Shown here: piece by piece, positions 56,429-64,000 of the stretch
Position numbering within the stretch: the first letter of the stretch is position 1
Layout of the letters: each line of letters begins with the position of its first letter
NCBI GenBank assembly: GCA_937928735.1
Contig: CALFVF010000006.1
Span: forward strand, 1 to 64,000
Length of the DNA: 64,000 nt
From: an uncultured Verrucomicrobiales bacterium
Lineage (GTDB): Bacteria; Verrucomicrobiota; Verrucomicrobiia; Verrucomicrobiales; Akkermansiaceae
Direction of reading: 5' to 3'
Notes under the pieces: generated by a model
What the model was told of the DNA's origin: nothing
Seen by the model: the letters and a program-made list of their open reading frames with translations, nothing else
Databases searched by the model: none
Position numbers and translations under genes: made by a program

Positions 56429-57328
56429 CTAGCGGAAAATCACAGTGCGGTTATTCTTCACAAGAACCTTGCGCTGAGTGTGCCACCATATCGCTCTAGC
56501 AAGAACGATTTTCTCAAGGTCTTTTCCTTTTCTAACAAGATCTTCAACGGAGTCTTTATGAGACACGTGAATGGTGTCCTGCTCAATAATCGGCCCTTCA
56601 TCGAGCTCAGGAGTCGCATAGTGGCTTGTCGCTCCCACGATCTTCACACCGCGCTCATAGGCTTGGTGGTAGGGTCGTGCACCTGCGAAGGCAGGCAAGA
56701 AGGAATGATGAATATTAATGACATTGTTAGGAAATTCACGAATAAAGCTATCACTGAGAATCTGCATGTAGCGCGCCATAATCACAGTATCCACCTTATG
56801 CTCTCGCAGTAGCGCAATTTCTTTCTGCTCTTGCTCGGCCTTACACTTAGCATCAATGGTAAACACTTCAAAAGGAATGCCAAAGCGCTGACCGACCTTC
56901 TCCAAGTGCGTGTGATTACTTACAATGAGCGGTATCTCCACATTCCCCAGCTCACCAGCCTCATAGCGCGCCAAGATATCATAGAGGCAGTGCGCATCTT
57001 TAGACACAAAGAGCGCGAGACGAATCGGCTCATCAGAGAAGTAAACTTCCGCGTGCAAATCCTCACCCAGATTAAGCTTCATCACTGCCTCTCCGATGTG
57101 CTCACGTGGAATGAGAAAATCATCCATCGTCCACTCCACACGCATAAAAAAGAGATCTTCACGCAGATCCACATGTTCATCTAGATGAACAATATTTCCC
57201 TGATTATGATGAATGAATTGAGTCACCAAGGTCACCAAGCCTGGGCGGTCTTTACAAGAAATCAGAAGTACTGCTGAATGATCCGTTTTCACACCTGTGA
57301 GGTGACAAAATTCTCCTCCAAAAGGCAA
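56429..57328 (-). CDS. purU: formyltetrahydrofolate deformylase
   Basis: 299 residues from a TTG at 57328; the GTG at 57292 (VKTDHSAVL) is the other choice and fits the usual start. A GGAGGAG motif lies between the two. PurU splits 10-formyl-THF to THF and formate for purine synthesis and balance of C1 units. An ACT domain covers about 15-100 (LLISCKDRPGLVTLVTQFI), then the formyltransferase-type catalytic half: IPLIVSNHTHLEKVG, VDTVIMARYMQILSDSF, INIHHSFLPAFAGARPYHQAYERGVKIVGATSHY and DEGPIIEQD (catalytic Asp). First gene of the purU/DUF2459/PIG-L run. Confidence 0.95.
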   Translation of the reverse strand: MPFGGEFCHLTGVKTDHSAVLLISCKDRPGLVTLVTQFIHHNQGNIVHLDEHVDLREDLFFMRVEWTMDDFLIPREHIGEAVMKLNLGEDLHAEVYFSDEPIRLALFVSKDAHCLYDILARYEAGELGNVEIPLIVSNHTHLEKVGQRFGIPFEVFTIDAKCKAEQEQKEIALLREHKVDTVIMARYMQILSDSFIREFPNNVINIHHSFLPAFAGARPYHQAYERGVKIVGATSHYATPELDEGPIIEQDTIHVSHKDSVEDLVRKGKDLEKIVLARAIWWHTQRKVLVKNNRTVIFR

Positions 57329-57355
57329 GCTTAGGAAACACTATGTCACTCAGCT

Positions 57356-60100
57356 TTACTGTCGCCACAGCAGACGCAGCGTATCTAACCTGAGTCTCGC
57401 AGAGTCAATGGCTGCGAGCAGATCTTTCTCCTGCTCTTCGAGCAACTGAATCTCTTCCTCAGGGACTGTACCATTCTTCTCCGCAAGCAGTCTCAAGCGC
57501 GCAATCTCCGCATCCAAGGTCTGCTTCACTTCGCTATTTGCAGTATCAACCAGAACACTCAGAGTCTCCTTCGCGTGCTCTTCGATTTTTCGTAGCATAC
57601 CTGGGATCACCTGTGTTTTCACCACAGGCTTACTCATTAACTTTCTGATTCCACCTGCTCTGAGTTCAGCCTCTGCGATCTCTGTGCTCCCTGTGAGAAT
57701 CTGATGACGATGATCCAGGATAACTTGAATCGGTACTGGTGGGAAGAATCGATCGACTTCAAGTGCAGCTGGAGCAAGCACTTCAGCGACAACTTCTGCA
57801 TCCAGTATCATCTGCTTCACCCCGGACTCATCTTCCCAGACATTGAAGTTCGTATTCCCGAGCTCGGTACCTAGAATACTATCCATGGCTGCTCGTGCTA
57901 GCGGGTGATCACTGGTGAGCAGAGTCAGATCATCTCGGCTCAGCGCCTTACTGCGATCAAAGGTGATTGATAGGCCTTCTTCTGGTAAATTCGGAAACGC
58001 ACTGGTCACAACATTACCTTGCTGAATCAAGTAACTACGGTTTTCTAGATCTGTCACAGCGAGACCTAACACATCGAATAGACGAATTAAGAATTTCTCA
58101 AAGCCACTGTCACTATCCGCTTCCTCAATACCCTCAATCACACGCTCTGCCTGCGCAGATAGGTTCGAGTTCATTTCCAGAAGCTTATCATAGCCATTGT
58201 TAAGCCGCGCTCCTACTTGCTGCGCACAAGCCTTTGTCTCAGAAATCAAATCCGCAAGCTCACCTTCTCCAGAGAGAGTGGCTACGAGCTTATCCCCGAC
58301 TTCTGCTAGAATCTCAGGGACTCCACCCACGCACTCAGAGAGCGCACCCAGCCCCTCATGATACCAGAGAGCGAGTAGTTCCTCACGCTCACCCTTACTG
58401 TAGGGCACATGAATTTGAATGTCTTCTGTCTGCCCGATACGATCTAGTCGGCCAATTCTTTGCTCAAGTAACTCAGGATTGAGCGGTAAATCATAGAGCA
58501 CGAGATGATGGACAAACTGGAAGTTACGCCCCTCACTGCCAATTTCTGAACACAGCAGAATCCTTGCGCCATCTGGCTCCGCGAAGTAAGCGGCATTTCT
58601 ATCTCTCTGAATCAGAGAAAGCTCTTCATGGAAAACAGCGACATTGAGCTTCACCCTCTCCTGAATGCCCTCGGCAAGTTCTTCGACGAGTTCTTTATTC
58701 TCACAAATCAGCAGAACCTTCTCTTCTCCTAAGTCATCGAGCGTATCCACTAGCCAGTCCAGCTTCGAGTCTTCGAGTGGATAAAGCTTAGGAATGCGTT
58801 TCGGAAAACCTTTGAGGCGCTCACGAGTATTACGAAACATCACCCTCCCCGTACCAAAACAATCCAGCAAACCAGAGACAACATTCTCTGCAGTCTTACT
58901 CTCGCCTTCGGCTGCTGTTCCTGATTCTTTGCTTAACTCTTTCTGGGATAACTGAGCACTCAGAGCCGCGACTTCTTTCTCATGGATCCCTGATTTTTGC
59001 CAGTCTTCCTCTGTAATAGGATCACCCTTTTGCACTCGCTCTATCAGAGCCGCTATTCCCTCATAGCGCTGTGTTTCTTCTTGAAACTGCGCTAGACTGG
59101 AAAACCTCTCAGAATCTAACAATCGCAATCTAGCATAATGCCCTGATTCGCCCAGCTGCTCAGGAGTCGCAGTTAGCAGGACGAGTCCCGCTGTCTTCTG
59201 CGCGAGCTCCTCGACCACTTGGTACTGTGAACTCACCTCCTCTTCGCTCCACTCCAAATGATGCGCTTCATCCACAATGAGCAAATCCCATCCCGCAGCG
59301 ACAACTTGCCCAGCTCTACGGCTATTTTCTGCCAGAAGCTCCGTACTGCAGATGACTAACTGACTATCTAAAAACGGATTATCCTCACTATGCGCCTCAA
59401 TAGAGGCACAGCGTTCCTCATCAAAGACACTAAAGAGTAGATTAAACTTTCTCAATAGTTCCACAAACCACTGATTCATCAGAGGCTCAGGCATAAGAAT
59501 AAGCACACGATCCGCACGCCCCATCAGGTGCAAGCGGTGCAGAATCAAACAAGCCTCAATGGTTTTTCCAAGACCCACCTCGTCCGCCAGAAGAACCCTC
59601 GGCTTTCTGCGCGAACAGACCTCATAGGCAATGCCTAACTGATGCGGAATCAAATCAATCTTACCTCCAATAAATCCTCTGACCTCAGAGCGCTTCAGCT
59701 CCGCGTTTCGGCGCAAGGCCTCCACTCTGAGAGCATGCACCAAGTCCTCATCCACCTGCCCACCATACAGGCGATCCTCAGGCTTGAGAAATCCGATGTT
59801 ATCGGATAGCTCAGCCTCAGCCACTTCCCCCTTATCGGTCTGGTATATCAATAGCCCCTCATCCTCATGACTAGATTGCACCATATGCACGACACCTTCG
59901 TGCGTCTCGATACTATCACCCTCGCGGAACTCGACACGTCTGAGAGGTGCCGACTCTATGGCATAGACGCGAGTCTCCTCGACAGCGGGAAAGAGCACCT
60001 CCACTCTAGGGTGCTCCACCTTCAGTAACATCCCGAGCCCTAGTTCTGGCTCCGAATCACTCACCCATCTCTGCCCTGGTATCATTGCTTGTATCCCCAT
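57356..60100 (-). CDS. rapA: RNA polymerase-recycling helicase RapA
   Basis: 914 residues from ATG 60100; an ATG 15 bp downstream (MIPGQRWVSDSEPELGLG) with GGGGA ahead of it is also plausible and matches the E. coli RapA start best. The Swi2/Snf2 helicase core has motif I LLADEVGLGKTIEACLILHRL, motif II VDEAHHLEW, motif III LLTATPEQLGESGHYARLRLLD, motif V GSEGRNFQF and motif VI QRIGRLDRIGQ. RapA releases stalled RNA polymerase from nucleic acids. The N-terminal Tudor-like domains are present in outline. The C-terminal region has helical coils (EEIQLLEEQEKDLLAA). Confidence 0.92.
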   Translation of the reverse strand: MGIQAMIPGQRWVSDSEPELGLGMLLKVEHPRVEVLFPAVEETRVYAIESAPLRRVEFREGDSIETHEGVVHMVQSSHEDEGLLIYQTDKGEVAEAELSDNIGFLKPEDRLYGGQVDEDLVHALRVEALRRNAELKRSEVRGFIGGKIDLIPHQLGIAYEVCSRRKPRVLLADEVGLGKTIEACLILHRLHLMGRADRVLILMPEPLMNQWFVELLRKFNLLFSVFDEERCASIEAHSEDNPFLDSQLVICSTELLAENSRRAGQVVAAGWDLLIVDEAHHLEWSEEEVSSQYQVVEELAQKTAGLVLLTATPEQLGESGHYARLRLLDSERFSSLAQFQEETQRYEGIAALIERVQKGDPITEEDWQKSGIHEKEVAALSAQLSQKELSKESGTAAEGESKTAENVVSGLLDCFGTGRVMFRNTRERLKGFPKRIPKLYPLEDSKLDWLVDTLDDLGEEKVLLICENKELVEELAEGIQERVKLNVAVFHEELSLIQRDRNAAYFAEPDGARILLCSEIGSEGRNFQFVHHLVLYDLPLNPELLEQRIGRLDRIGQTEDIQIHVPYSKGEREELLALWYHEGLGALSECVGGVPEILAEVGDKLVATLSGEGELADLISETKACAQQVGARLNNGYDKLLEMNSNLSAQAERVIEGIEEADSDSGFEKFLIRLFDVLGLAVTDLENRSYLIQQGNVVTSAFPNLPEEGLSITFDRSKALSRDDLTLLTSDHPLARAAMDSILGTELGNTNFNVWEDESGVKQMILDAEVVAEVLAPAALEVDRFFPPVPIQVILDHRHQILTGSTEIAEAELRAGGIRKLMSKPVVKTQVIPGMLRKIEEHAKETLSVLVDTANSEVKQTLDAEIARLRLLAEKNGTVPEEEIQLLEEQEKDLLAAIDSARLRLDTLRLLWRQ

Positions 60101-60195
60101 AAATCGAGGAGCGGACAGTATATGCCCAGCACCCAGCAGCAAGCACCAATAGTCTGTTTAAGAACAATACTCCATAGATAACACCCTTACCCAGA

Positions 60196-60981
60196 CTACT
60201 TCACTGGAGAATAGTCAGTCGGGACGAGTAAGGTAGACTTAATCCCCTTCTTCTTCAGGATCTTTCCAGAGACTTCAGAAGCCTTGCGCACCTTCTTCCA
60301 CTCTGCATCCACCTTAAAGCTATTCCAGCTAGCATCTTTCGCCGCAGCGTCCTTGTGCGCCACAATATAGGTCATCACCTGACCCTTCCCATCTTTAGCT
60401 TCTGTCGGGAAAAAATACGCATAGTTATCGATCCCGTGTTTCTCAAATAGAGCCAGAGTATGATCTCTAAAACGCGCATTCAGCGCATCCAGCCTCCCCT
60501 CCAGAGTCGTGTAGGTGCGCAGCTCAAACAGACGAGGTGCTTTATCACCTATCTCTACATCTTCACTCGGCTGCTTTGAGTAATCTGTCATCTCAAGAAA
60601 CACATTCTCAATCTTCGCCACTAACTTACCGTTCTGAGTGGAAGCAGCATAGACTTTCTTCCACTCCTCATCAGCTATGAAATCCTTCCAGCTCTGCTCA
60701 CAGCTCTCCTTATCTGCAAAACCTAACAAATAGATCAAAGTATCAGGTTGATCCTTCGGCGTCCAGTAGCCCAAGTTCTCCATCCCATGCTTCGCAAACA
60801 GCCCACAAGTATGATCCCTAAACCGAGCATGCAAATCATCTAACTTCCCCTCATGCGTGTAGTAAGTCCTTAGCTCAAAATACCGCGACTCCGCAGCCCT
60901 AGACTCTGCCCGCAGAGAACCAACAGAACTAGAGAGCAGAAAAAGAGCGAGTAGAGAGAAAAAGGTAGCACGGACTTTCAT
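60196..60981 (-). CDS. exported NIPSNAP-domain protein (tandem)
   Basis: 261 residues from ATG 60981 (MKVRATFFSLLALFLLSSSVGSLRA is the signal peptide). Two NIPSNAP ferredoxin-like domains: residues about 33-140 (FELRTYYTHEGKLDDLHARFRDHTCGLFAKHGMENLGYW) and about 150-255 (LFELRTYTTLEGRLDALNARFRDHTLALFEKHGIDNYAYF). Both carry the FELRTY start and HAR/NARFRDHT helix. Function of the bacterial members is unknown. A single gene next to accessory DNA. Confidence 0.9.
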   Translation of the reverse strand: MKVRATFFSLLALFLLSSSVGSLRAESRAAESRYFELRTYYTHEGKLDDLHARFRDHTCGLFAKHGMENLGYWTPKDQPDTLIYLLGFADKESCEQSWKDFIADEEWKKVYAASTQNGKLVAKIENVFLEMTDYSKQPSEDVEIGDKAPRLFELRTYTTLEGRLDALNARFRDHTLALFEKHGIDNYAYFFPTEAKDGKGQVMTYIVAHKDAAAKDASWNSFKVDAEWKKVRKASEVSGKILKKKGIKSTLLVPTDYSPVK

Positions 60982-61458
60982 AACTACCATATTAAGAAAA
61001 TACAACATACGAAGTCAAGGCAGTGGGTTAAGCTTCTTAAGTAATTCTCATGAAAACTTTCTTTGTCTCTGCCTCTATTTACCAACCGTTTTAGCCTTAG
61101 ATTAAAGGGCCGAGAAATACTGGTTTGAATCCAAGGATACAAAGCGAAGTATTAAGGACACCTCTGGAAACCTCATTTCTGAAAACGCCATCAGATTCCT
61201 CCATCTCTGCGTTGTCCACGATCCTTTATAATTCATTCATAAGAAATCACGTTTGCCTTGATCTGAAAAAACCTGAAGGCCTTTTTAAATCAAAAACAGG
61301 TTACAGGAGGTGCCCTTAAAAGAGTTCAGTAACCTAACATCTCTTAATTGAGCAGTTTTTGCATTTCTCTGAACTTCACACTTTTTCTTTCACCCTGATA
61401 GTTCATACTATCTTGTAGAGTCTTTCAAACAAGTTAGCTCAACGCCCACTTCACCTAC
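60982..61458. other. gene-free border before the restriction/SIR2 block
   Basis: About 475 bp with no supported gene. It holds MITE copy B at 61155-61316 and AT-rich flanks with T-runs. The coding style changes sharply at its right end (GC-rich, GAG/CTC/AAG-heavy codons in the HsdM-like gene), which marks the edge of the accessory block. Confidence 0.6.
61155..61316. repeat. MITE-like repeat, copy B
   Basis: About 160 bp, terminal inverted repeats AGGACACCTCTGGAAACCT and (reverse complement of the right end) AGGGCACCTCCTGTAACCTG, in opposite orientation to copy A. The element is flanked by TTAA on the left and TTAA on the right, consistent with a short target duplication. Lies directly between the chromosomal NIPSNAP gene and the accessory restriction/SIR2 block. 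Confidence 0.7.
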
Positions 61459-61794
61459 ATGCCCGCCAAAAAGAAGACGACCGCCCGAAAGGCTACCAAA
61501 AAGCCCTCAAAATCCTTCGAGGAAACCCTCTGGGACACTGCCAACAAACTCCGCGGCTCCGTCGAGTCATCGGAATACAAGCACGTCGTCCTCTCGCTGA
61601 TCTTCCTCAAGTTCGTCTCCGACAAGTTCGAGGAGCGCCGGGCCGAGCTCGTGGCCTTGGAGGATGATGGCATTCCCTTTGAGGCCAAGATGACCGAGCT
61701 GAGTCAGACGCTCTACGCGCAGATGGACGAGGCCAAAGCCCTAGATCAAACCATCACCGAGAACCTCAAATCCCTAGGCTATGGCAGAAAGTAA
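61459..61794 (+). CDS. internally deleted HsdM-like protein (type I methyltransferase remnant)
   Basis: 111 residues where HsdM is about 500. Residues 1-65 are a normal HsdM N-terminus (KKTTARKATKK lead, LWDTANKLRGSVESSEYKHV, LSLIFLKFVSDKFEERRAEL). Residues about 70-111 are a normal HsdM C-terminus (DDGIPFEAKMTELSQTL, MDEAKALDQTITENLKSLGYG). The SAM-binding and catalytic core (NPPY motif and the rest) is missing with the frame kept. The product cannot methylate DNA. GC-rich relative to its neighbours, so horizontally acquired. The chimeric gene follows after about 60 bp. Confidence 0.82.
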   Translation: MPAKKKTTARKATKKPSKSFEETLWDTANKLRGSVESSEYKHVVLSLIFLKFVSDKFEERRAELVALEDDGIPFEAKMTELSQTLYAQMDEAKALDQTITENLKSLGYGRK

Positions 61795-61853
61795 CCTCAC
61801 TCTCGCTTCCAGGGCTCAGTCCTTTTCCTTCTACCTTTATTCCCTTCTACGCC

Positions 61854-62708
61854 ATGACTGATAACCGTCATTTTCTAGGCCGCTCAAAGAAGGATCTTGG
61901 CGCGCCAGTTCCTCCGCCCAAGAATGTGCTACCAACCGACTACGGGGACTTCCTTCAATCGGTCAAAACTCACATAGCGGGAGAGCGGCTCAAAGCGATT
62001 CTATCGGCTAATACCGCCCTCATTCTCCTCTACTGGGACCTTGGGAATCTCATTCTCGCCAAGCAAGACGCAGAACAGTGGGGCAGCAAAGTCATTGACC
62101 GGCTCTCACATGACCTCAAAGAGGCGTTCCCGGAAATGTCAGGATTTTCGCCCAGAAACCTCAAATATATGAGGAAGTTTGCAGGCGCTTGGCCGGATCG
62201 GGCTATTGTGCAACGCACCATTGCACAAATCCCATGGAGCTCGAACCTCTTGCTATTAGAGAAACTTCAAAATCCAGAAACCAGACTTTTCTACGCTGAG
62301 AAAACGCACGCACATAGGTGGAGTAAGGTGGTCTTGGCTCATCAAATCAGTGCCGGTCTTCATGAACGAGAAGGCAAGCTGACCAACAACTTCGGCGTAG
62401 CACTCCCACCAAAAGGCTCCGATCTCGCTGTTCAGAAAAAAGTATCGGAAATGATGACTTGGGCATCAGGTAGCGCTCGTTCATTTTTTAGGAAGGGCGA
62501 TTTTAAGACCCATGAAATATTGGCCCCCTCAGAAAACTTGCTGAAGGCTTTCGAAGATCAAGTAATCCCGATGTTTCTTGGGATCTCCAACAATTCATCA
62601 GAATCCGAAACCCTAGTAAAACTTCGCGACACCCTCCTCCCAAAATTCATCTCCGACGCACTCCGACTTGCAGAAACTGAACAACTACCTAAGGAGGCGC
62701 TGGCATGA
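61854..62708 (+). CDS. DUF1016-N/HsdS-C chimeric protein
   Basis: 284 residues. Residues about 25-190 match the DUF1016/YhcG N-terminal domain (ILLYWDLGNLILAKQD, WGSKVIDRLSHDLKEAFPEMSGFSPRNLKYMRKFA, AQIPWSSNLLLLEKL, HQISAGLHEREGKLTNNF). The PDDEXK nuclease half that normally follows is absent. Instead residues about 200-270 look like the end of a type I specificity subunit (ASGSARSFFRKGDFKTHEIL, PSENLLKAFEDQVIPMF, ESETLVKLRDTLLPKFIS). The junction is near residues 190-203, in frame. The stop overlaps the SIR2 start (ATGA). Confidence 0.8.
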   Translation: MTDNRHFLGRSKKDLGAPVPPPKNVLPTDYGDFLQSVKTHIAGERLKAILSANTALILLYWDLGNLILAKQDAEQWGSKVIDRLSHDLKEAFPEMSGFSPRNLKYMRKFAGAWPDRAIVQRTIAQIPWSSNLLLLEKLQNPETRLFYAEKTHAHRWSKVVLAHQISAGLHEREGKLTNNFGVALPPKGSDLAVQKKVSEMMTWASGSARSFFRKGDFKTHEILAPSENLLKAFEDQVIPMFLGISNNSSESETLVKLRDTLLPKFISDALRLAETEQLPKEALA

Positions 62709-63745
62709 GCTTTACTCTTCCGGAAATGCTACCAGGAATCGAAACTGGCTTAAACAGCGTGGGATTTCTCTTTGGTGCAGGAACTTCGAAGGGGGCTGGG
62801 TATCCCTTAATGGGCGATCTAACCAAAGACGTCGTTGCTAAACTCAGCGCTGAAGACCGAGGCACTCTTGAATCTATTTTAGCCCTGAGCGGACTGCAAT
62901 ATGACGAGAGTGAAGGGTCACCGAATATTGAGATCTTAGGAGATCTCGTTATCGAAGCCTCAGTTAACGCTCCCAAAGCTGAGCACAACCAACTCTCCTC
63001 GGAGATTCAGCGACTCATCACCGAGATCATACTGTCCGTAGAGAACCCAAATTTAGAAGGCCACGTTAATTTCCTAGACGCCCTGAAGAAAAGAAGTTCA
63101 GGCAGCTCAACTAAGGTTACAATTTTTACCACCAATTACGATATCCTATTTGAACTGGCTGCAGGCGAGGTCGGAGTCAGAATGGAAACGGGTTTTGACG
63201 GCAGTCTCAAACGCACATTCTCACCTGATGCATTTGGTCTTTCGAGAGGCAGCCTCTCGGCGGGCAGATTCTTAATCAAAAATGAACTGCACATCAATTT
63301 GGTTAAGCTTCACGGTTCGATCGCGTGGATGAAGCAAGATGAAACTCTCCACGAAACAGGCATCGACTTGGCAAATCTGACGCATAATCGGGCCATCATT
63401 CTTCCCCGCCGGAGGAAAGTTATGGATACCCTGGCACATCCATTCGACCAACTATTTACGAAAGCATCCCGCATTCTCGGCAATGAATGTAAGTATTTAG
63501 TGAGCTGCGGTTTCAGTTACGGCGACAAGCATATCAACGACGAGCTGCTGATACCGAAACTACGTGAAGGTAAGATCAGACTTACAGCGCTATGCGGTGC
63601 AGAGCCAGAAACGCTAAGCGAATTAACGCCCTTCCCATCATTTCAAATAGGGCTCCCAGACCGCTGCGAGTCCAACCTCTATTCAAAAACTGAGGGGACT
63701 GAATTCTGGAAATTCGACGCCCTTGCAGAACTATTAGCTCCCTAA
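62705..63745 (+). CDS. SIR2-like NADase (SIR2-HerA defence type)
   Basis: 346 residues. Sirtuin-like NAD fold: GAGTSKGAG at residues 24-32, FTTNYDILFE with the catalytic-site Asn at 144, KLHGSIAWMK with His203 (catalytic base position) and SCGFSYGDKHIND (about 268-280). The zinc site of deacetylase sirtuins is absent, as in defence-type SIR2 proteins that break down NAD when triggered by phage. Its ATG overlaps the stop of the chimeric gene, and the next gene begins 7 bp after its stop with a HerA-like N-terminus. Translational coupling on both sides suggests one unit. Confidence 0.9.
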   Translation: MSFTLPEMLPGIETGLNSVGFLFGAGTSKGAGYPLMGDLTKDVVAKLSAEDRGTLESILALSGLQYDESEGSPNIEILGDLVIEASVNAPKAEHNQLSSEIQRLITEIILSVENPNLEGHVNFLDALKKRSSGSSTKVTIFTTNYDILFELAAGEVGVRMETGFDGSLKRTFSPDAFGLSRGSLSAGRFLIKNELHINLVKLHGSIAWMKQDETLHETGIDLANLTHNRAIILPRRRKVMDTLAHPFDQLFTKASRILGNECKYLVSCGFSYGDKHINDELLIPKLREGKIRLTALCGAEPETLSELTPFPSFQIGLPDRCESNLYSKTEGTEFWKFDALAELLAP

Positions 63746-63752
63746 ATCAACG

Positions 63753-64000
63753 ATGTCAGAACAATACAAAATAGGCCGCATAACTGGCGTCTTGGCAGAC
63801 CGGCTCACAATTTCCCTTGATGATCATATTTCGGAAGACGGGGTAGATTCTGGAGTCCCAGAGAATATGACAGTGAACCTACCTGGGGAAGCTGGGCCTA
63901 CCCCGTTGCTCATCGGGCAGCCAGGAACCTTTGTCGCCGTATCGATCCCTTCGGGACAGCTCCTCGCGATGATTACTGGGATCGACATGAAAGAGACCAC
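63753..64000 (+). CDS. HerA-like ATPase, N-terminal part (runs off the window)
   Basis: The frame is open from ATG 63753 to the right edge (83 codons, no stop). The translation is a HAS-barrel-like N-terminus: YKIGRITGVLADRLTISLDD, GVPENMTVNLPGE, IGQPGTFVAVSIPSGQLLAMITGIDMKET. This is the known start of HerA/DUF87 translocase-type ATPases, which form the partner of SIR2 in SIR2-HerA defence. The Walker motifs would lie outside this window, so the assignment rests on the N-terminus and position (7 bp after the SIR2 stop). Confidence 0.75.
   Translation, partial: MSEQYKIGRITGVLADRLTISLDDHISEDGVDSGVPENMTVNLPGEAGPTPLLIGQPGTFVAVSIPSGQLLAMITGIDMKET

Noticed and set aside
1-64000. CRISPR array
   Set aside because: No regularly spaced short direct repeats were seen on either strand.

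Overview
The window looks like chromosomal DNA from a member of the Verrucomicrobia, possibly near the marine Rubritalea/Verrucomicrobiales group. The lineage is inferred from gene content, not from a marker-gene tree. The signs are a PEP-CTERM-type protein tail ending in an Arg-rich cap, secreted formylglycine sulfatases (one with a C-terminal DxDxDG-type tail), a GspE/PilB-PilC-pseudopilin cluster, and an S11 protein with a long acidic N-terminal extension. Most genes are conserved housekeeping genes. Two accessory blocks stand out.

Layout. 0-3.6 kb: a broken PEP-CTERM gene, a paralogous secreted protein and a sulfatase. 3.6-9.2 kb (minus strand): pdxH, an orphan OprM/NodT-type outer-membrane factor, a DinB-like protein, a BaiN/HI0933 flavoprotein and an unrecognised exported protein. 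9.35-10.1 kb: a TerC-type membrane protein. 10.2-14.0 kb: accessory block 1, a two-gene module in which a PHP-plus-SMC-like ATPase (TrlF-like) overlaps a Schlafen/AlbA_2-type ATP-binding protein. 14.2-20.1 kb: a polyphosphate block (ppx-ppk1-nagZ, with ppk2 divergent). 20.1-23.6 kb: an esterase, a sulfatase and an alpha/beta hydrolase. 23.7-29.5 kb: pgi, apt, small exported proteins, a gamma-glutamylcyclotransferase-fold protein and obg. 29.6-35 kb: type II secretion/type IV pilus genes, including two GspE/PilB ATPases in tandem. 35.2-36.9 kb: rpsM-rpsK-rpsD. 37-42.6 kb: queG, hisS, an ABM-fold protein, aspS and a membrane protein. 42.6-43.9 kb: trkA. 44.0-44.6 kb: an AT-rich gene-free stretch with three perfect DnaA-box matches. 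44.6-47.4 kb: an SRPBCC protein, fabD, two identical tRNA-Asp genes and a small exported protein. 47.5-49.8 kb: MoxR-DUF58. 50-61 kb: an aldo/keto reductase, purL, a PIG-L/DUF2459-like/purU cluster, rapA and a NIPSNAP protein.

61.4-64 kb: accessory block 2, the most interesting part. A SIR2 NADase-like gene is followed by the start of a HerA-like ATPase gene, which is the arrangement of SIR2-HerA anti-phage systems. Just upstream are two size-reduced, in-frame derivatives of restriction genes. One is an HsdM with N- and C-terminal ends but no methyltransferase core. The other is a protein whose first two thirds is a DUF1016/YhcG N-domain and whose last third is an HsdS-like tail. The SIR2 gene overlaps the stop of this chimera by ATGA.

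Non-coding structure includes a MITE-like 160-bp repeat with about 20-bp terminal inverted repeats in two intergenic copies (39.5 and 61.2 kb), several rho-independent terminators, and the tandemly duplicated tRNA-Asp unit. All functional statements rest on reading motifs by eye. No database search was run.
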